DNA from: Desulfovibrio sp.
GTDB lineage: Bacteria; Desulfobacterota; Desulfovibrionia; Desulfovibrionales; Desulfovibrionaceae
Reading direction: 5' to 3'
Assembly (NCBI GenBank): GCA_028708195.1
Contig: JAQVZK010000176.1
Location: 1 to 5,293 of the forward strand
Length of the DNA stretch: 5,293 bases
The position numbers and the translations under genes are program-made. Position 1 is the stretch's first letter; the number at the start of each line of letters is the position of its first letter. Below the pieces are notes generated by a model. The model worked only from the letters and a program-made list of their open reading frames with translations. It was not told the DNA's origin and searched no databases. This document shows positions 3,588 through 5,293 of the stretch, one piece after another.

Positions 3588-5293
3588 TTGGCAAAAAACC
3601 GCGCATTGCAGCAGTGGCGGGTGGAGGATTCCATCGAACTGTACGGCATCCGTAATTGGGGTGCCGGATATTTTGACGTTTCCGATGCGGGCGAAGCTGT
3701 TATTTGTCCGCAGGGTCCCAAGGGGCCGCAGGTTTCCATACCGGAAATCATTTCCGGCCTGCGTGACCGGGGACACGACATGCCCGTGCTTTTGCGCGTG
3801 GAAAATATTTTGGACTCGCGTATAGCGAATATTCACGAGAGTTTTCGCAAGGCCATTAAAAATCTTGGCTACACCGGGGCATACCGTGGTGTTTTTCCCA
3901 TCAAGGTGAACCAGCAGCAGCAGGTGGTGGAAAAGATCGCCCAGTTCGGGGCGCAGTACCACCACGGGCTTGAGGTCGGCTCCAAGGCCGAACTTATTGC
4001 CGCGGTCTCTCTTATGCAAGACCGCGAAGCCTGCATCATCTGCAATGGGTATAAAGACGAAGAGTTTATGGATCTGGGCCTGCAGGCGCTGCGTCTGGGC
4101 TTCAACGTGTTTTTTGTGCTTGAAATGCCCAGCGAACTTGGCGTGTTGCTTGAGCGCAGCAAGGTTCTTGGCGTGCGGCCCAACATTGGCGTGCGTGCCA
4201 AGCTGGCGGTGAAGGCTGGCGGCCACTGGACAGACTCTGGCGGCGAGCGGTCGACCTTTGGGCTTTCGCCCGCCCAGATTGTGGACGTGGTGGATGCCCT
4301 CAAGGCTCAGGATATGCTGGATTGCTTCAAATTGCTGCACTATCACCTGGGATCTCAGGTTTCCAATATCCGTGACATCCGTACAGGTGTTATGGAAGGC
4401 GCGCGCCTTTACGCAGGCCTTATTGAAGAAGGCGCGCCTATGGGCTATCTGGACCTTGGCGGCGGCCTGGCCGTGGACTACGACGGCTCGCACACCAACT
4501 ATATTTCATCGCGCAACTACAGTCTGAACGAATACTGCACAGACGTTGTCGAAGCCATCATGAGCACTCTGGACGAGGCAAGTGTGCCCCATCCGCACAT
4601 CATTACCGAGTCGGGACGCGCTACGGTGGCCTACTATTCGGTACTGTTGTTCAATGTGCTGGACGTGAGCATTGTGGAAGAGGTGCAACTGCCCGAAACC
4701 TTGCCCGAAGGCACGCCCGAACCTGTGCAGAATCTGCGCGAAACGCTGGCCAACATCAGCCTGCGCAATTTGCAGGAGTGTTATAACGACGCCATCTATT
4801 ATCGCGACGAGATGCGTCAGCTTTTCTCTATGGGCCGTGTGAACTTACGTCAGCGCACGCTGGCCGAACGGTTTTTTTGGGCCATCATCATGCGCATTGC
4901 CCAGGAGAAAACCCGCCTCAAGAACGTGCCGCGCGACCTGGCTGATATTGATGTGAGCCTGGCCGACATTTATTATGGCAACTTCAGCGTGTTCCAGTCT
5001 TTGCCCGACACCTGGGCCATTGACCAGCTTTTTCCGGTCATGCCTATTCACAGGCTCAAGGAGTTTCCTTCGCGGCACGCCATCATCTCTGATATTACCT
5101 GCGATTCGGACGGCCGCATAGACCAGTTTATTGATCCGCAGGGCATGAAACCCACGCTGGAACTGCACCCTCTGCGTGACGGCGAAGAATATTATCTTGG
5201 CGTTTTTCTCGTGGGCGCGTATCAGGAAACCCTCGGTGACCTGCATAACCTCATGGGTGACACCAACGTGGTGTCTATCCGCGTGGCTGATGA
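3588..5293 (+). CDS. speA: Biosynthetic arginine decarboxylase SpeA, C-terminus beyond the window
   Basis: SpeA is a cytosolic PLP enzyme that decarboxylates L-arginine to agmatine, the first step of putrescine and spermidine synthesis from arginine. The 568 visible residues match the E. coli enzyme throughout, from memory of that sequence. They include the PLP lysine K106 in FPIKVNQ, the barrel motif STFGLSP near 224, HYHLGSQ at 251-257, the glycine-rich phosphate loop LGGGL at 290-294, ESGR at 341-344 and the catalytic cysteine C505 in CDSDG. The family is usually about 630-660 residues, so roughly 60-90 residues lie past the edge. The frame stays open well upstream without a good start. 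TTG at 3588 is chosen because TAAGGAG precedes it by 6 nt and it gives the expected N-terminus (conserved match from ELYGIRNWGAGYFDV on). It is divergent from the efflux adaptor. Downstream polyamine genes are plausible but not visible. The lysine and cysteine sites are intact, so the enzyme is probably active. Confidence 0.96.
   Translation, partial: MAKNRALQQWRVEDSIELYGIRNWGAGYFDVSDAGEAVICPQGPKGPQVSIPEIISGLRDRGHDMPVLLRVENILDSRIANIHESFRKAIKNLGYTGAYRGVFPIKVNQQQQVVEKIAQFGAQYHHGLEVGSKAELIAAVSLMQDREACIICNGYKDEEFMDLGLQALRLGFNVFFVLEMPSELGVLLERSKVLGVRPNIGVRAKLAVKAGGHWTDSGGERSTFGLSPAQIVDVVDALKAQDMLDCFKLLHYHLGSQVSNIRDIRTGVMEGARLYAGLIEEGAPMGYLDLGGGLAVDYDGSHTNYISSRNYSLNEYCTDVVEAIMSTLDEASVPHPHIITESGRATVAYYSVLLFNVLDVSIVEEVQLPETLPEGTPEPVQNLRETLANISLRNLQECYNDAIYYRDEMRQLFSMGRVNLRQRTLAERFFWAIIMRIAQEKTRLKNVPRDLADIDVSLADIYYGNFSVFQSLPDTWAIDQLFPVMPIHRLKEFPSRHAIISDITCDSDGRIDQFIDPQGMKPTLELHPLRDGEEYYLGVFLVGAYQETLGDLHNLMGDTNVVSIRVAD

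Noticed and set aside
4395..4440. Repeated GAAGGCGCGC segments within speA
   Set aside because: They encode ordinary Glu-Gly-Ala stretches of the conserved enzyme, so codon choice explains them.
3309..4493. A 394-codon open frame on the minus strand, antisense to speA
   Set aside because: It covers the clearly conserved speA reading frame in opposite orientation, has no recognisable domain, and its translation is the His/Ala/Lys-rich kind expected from the antisense of GC-rich coding DNA.

Overview
The window reads as chromosomal DNA from a mid-to-high GC, anaerobic or microaerophilic Gram-negative bacterium. A sulfate reducer of the Desulfovibrio group is the best guess. This is inference from the rubrerythrin sequence, the GC-rich third codon positions, and a lipoprotein efflux adaptor that implies an outer membrane. 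No 16S or other marker gene is present to prove it.

Layout. (1) 1-321, minus strand: the N-terminal 107 residues of a rubrerythrin (diiron peroxide reductase), cut by the window edge. (2) 322-733: a 412-bp intergenic region. Its AT-rich half (about 340-475) carries the rubrerythrin control region, with a 15-bp Fur/PerR-type palindrome over the presumed -10. Its GC-rich half (about 480-733) holds a 15-bp tandem duplication and a nested inverted repeat that could fold as RNA. (3) 734-2076, plus strand: a two-gene operon, a DUF985/cupin_5 protein with an unusual cysteine-rich C-terminal tail, overlapping by ATGA a YigZ/IMPACT-family protein. (4) 2068-2137: a degenerate 12-14 bp tandem repeat at the convergent gene junction. 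(5) 2146-3312, minus strand: a lipoprotein periplasmic adaptor (membrane fusion protein) of an RND-type efflux system. It appears to be a single-gene unit with no pump gene beside it. (6) 3313-3587: a divergent regulatory region with a 10-13-10 inverted repeat on the adaptor side, and on the other side a good sigma70-type promoter, two palindromes and a leader that can either expose or sequester the Shine-Dalgarno of the next gene. (7) 3588 to the window end, plus strand: biosynthetic arginine decarboxylase SpeA, starting at TTG and missing its C-terminus.

The genes do not form one pathway. They cover oxidative-stress defence (rubrerythrin), two conserved proteins of poorly known role (cupin and YigZ), export (adaptor) and polyamine synthesis (SpeA). 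I found no CRISPR array, tRNA, rRNA, transposase, phage gene or defence island. The candidates most worth a second look are the SpeA leader switch, the cysteine-rich tail on the cupin, the orphan adaptor with its operator-like repeat, and the structured repeat upstream of the cupin gene.
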